From CAYTTA01 sp964440655 (GTDB lineage: Bacteria; Bacteroidota; Rhodothermia; Balneolales; Balneolaceae), in the NCBI GenBank assembly GCA_964440655.1, contig CAYTTA010000007.1, positions 1 to 58,726 on the forward strand: 58,726 nt of DNA. Direction: 5' to 3'. Shown here piece after piece: positions 58,332 to 58,726 of the stretch; within the stretch, counting starts at the first letter, position 1, and every line of letters starts with the position of its first letter. Position numbers and translations under genes: made by a program. Below the pieces are notes generated by a model. It was not told where the DNA came from. It searched no databases and was given only the letters and a program-made list of their open reading frames with translations.

Positions 58332-58726
58332 ATGGACCGACGTGATTTTCTTCAGAAGGGATTGAGTGCCGGTGCCCTGATCGGTTCTGCCTCCCTGCTT
58401 TACCCCTCCGCCTCCAATGCAAAAGGATCCTCCTCTGACGGAAACCGGCAGGATGCCCGGGAGCTTTTTCAGGACGATTTTGTGATCGAACGGGCTGTGT
58501 CCGGCCGCCCCCATGAGGGAAAGGTGCTCGCGGTGATCCAGCCCCATTCCGACGACATCGCTCTCTTTGCCGCCGGAACGGTGGCCAAGCTGATCAGGGA
58601 GGGGTACAAAGGGTATCTGATACGGATCACCAACGATGAGAAGGCCGGGCGGGGAGAGACGGTCGGCGATGTGATCCGAAACAACGAGAGGGACAATGAG
58701 GAGATAGCCAGGATTCTGGGGCTTGA
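58332..58726 (+). CDS. PIG-L family N-deacetylase with Tat signal, 5' part
   Basis: The window ends inside this gene after 131 codons. A proper twin-arginine signal is present, MDRRDFLQKGLSAGALIGSA, so the protein is probably exported folded. The PIG-L/LmbE metal motif follows as VIQPHSDDIALFAAGT (H72, D75), with TNDEKAGRGETVGDVIRNNE next, as in PIG-L deacetylases. Family members remove acetyl groups from N-acetylglucosamine-type sugars. It is the fifth gene in a row on this strand and the third exported one. The zinc His near the C-terminus is outside the window. Confidence 0.85.
   Translation, partial: MDRRDFLQKGLSAGALIGSASLLYPSASNAKGSSSDGNRQDARELFQDDFVIERAVSGRPHEGKVLAVIQPHSDDIALFAAGTVAKLIREGYKGYLIRITNDEKAGRGETVGDVIRNNERDNEEIARILGL

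Noticed and set aside
1..58726. Mobile elements, CRISPR arrays, tRNA or rRNA genes
   Set aside because: I found no transposase, integrase, spaced repeat array, tRNA cloverleaf or rRNA segment on reading through the window.

Overview
The window looks like a chromosomal segment, rich in housekeeping genes, from a GC-rich member of the wider Bacteroidota group, probably of the Rhodothermia/Balneolia type. The support is indirect. There is a GWxTD-domain protein. Complex I genes nuoA-H form a block without nuoI-N. Most starts lack a clear Shine-Dalgarno sequence, and at least one promoter matches the Bacteroidota form (TTG, about 20 nt, TAnnTTTG). Menaquinone-type and lipid A-type genes (polyprenyl synthase, LpxH) point to a Gram-negative envelope. 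I saw no rRNA, tRNA, CRISPR array, transposase or phage gene. Three runs of N (100, 100 and 10 bases) are assembly gaps, and both 100-base gaps are bordered on each side by the same short tandem repeat.

Layout. 1-2106 (+): the end of mutL and a DUF3524 glycosyltransferase related to tRNA-queuosine mannosyltransferases. 2184-21669 (-): dnaB, a family 4-type uracil-DNA glycosylase, mtaB, a large UPF0182 membrane protein, nuoH to nuoA (complex I), a class A penicillin-binding protein, lpxH and a polyprenyl diphosphate synthase. 21795-34433 (+): pgi, a deoxynucleoside kinase, then the classic fatty acid cluster (DUF177, rpmF, plsX, fabH, fabD, fabG, acpP, fabF, rnc), mgtE, thyA, folA and a single-domain response regulator. 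34417-38670 (-): an HD phosphohydrolase, an M42 peptidase, galE, an Hpt-like phosphotransfer protein and an acyl-CoA thioesterase. 38784-47699 (+): recC-recB-recD. 48158-53765 (-): ftsE, a methyltransferase, pdxA, a GWxTD protein, a TPR protein and a GlpF-type aquaporin. 54266-58726 (+): KDPG aldolase, KDG kinase, and three proteins with export-type N-termini (a SelA-like PLP enzyme, an SMP-30/gluconolactonase and a PIG-L deacetylase cut by the window end).

The most interesting region is the last one. Lactonase, N-deacetylase, PLP ammonia-lyase-like enzyme, KDG kinase and KDPG aldolase can be ordered into one route from an oxidised N-acetyl amino sugar, through glucosaminate and 2-keto-3-deoxygluconate, to pyruvate and glyceraldehyde 3-phosphate. 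The first three steps would lie outside the cytoplasm. This is a hypothesis from domain content. Other points worth checking are an 11-bp iteron-like array next to dnaB, a 19-20 bp minisatellite that grows out of the penicillin-binding protein stop codon, a uracil-DNA glycosylase lacking most Fe-S ligands, and a structured RNA candidate with its own terminator downstream of recD.
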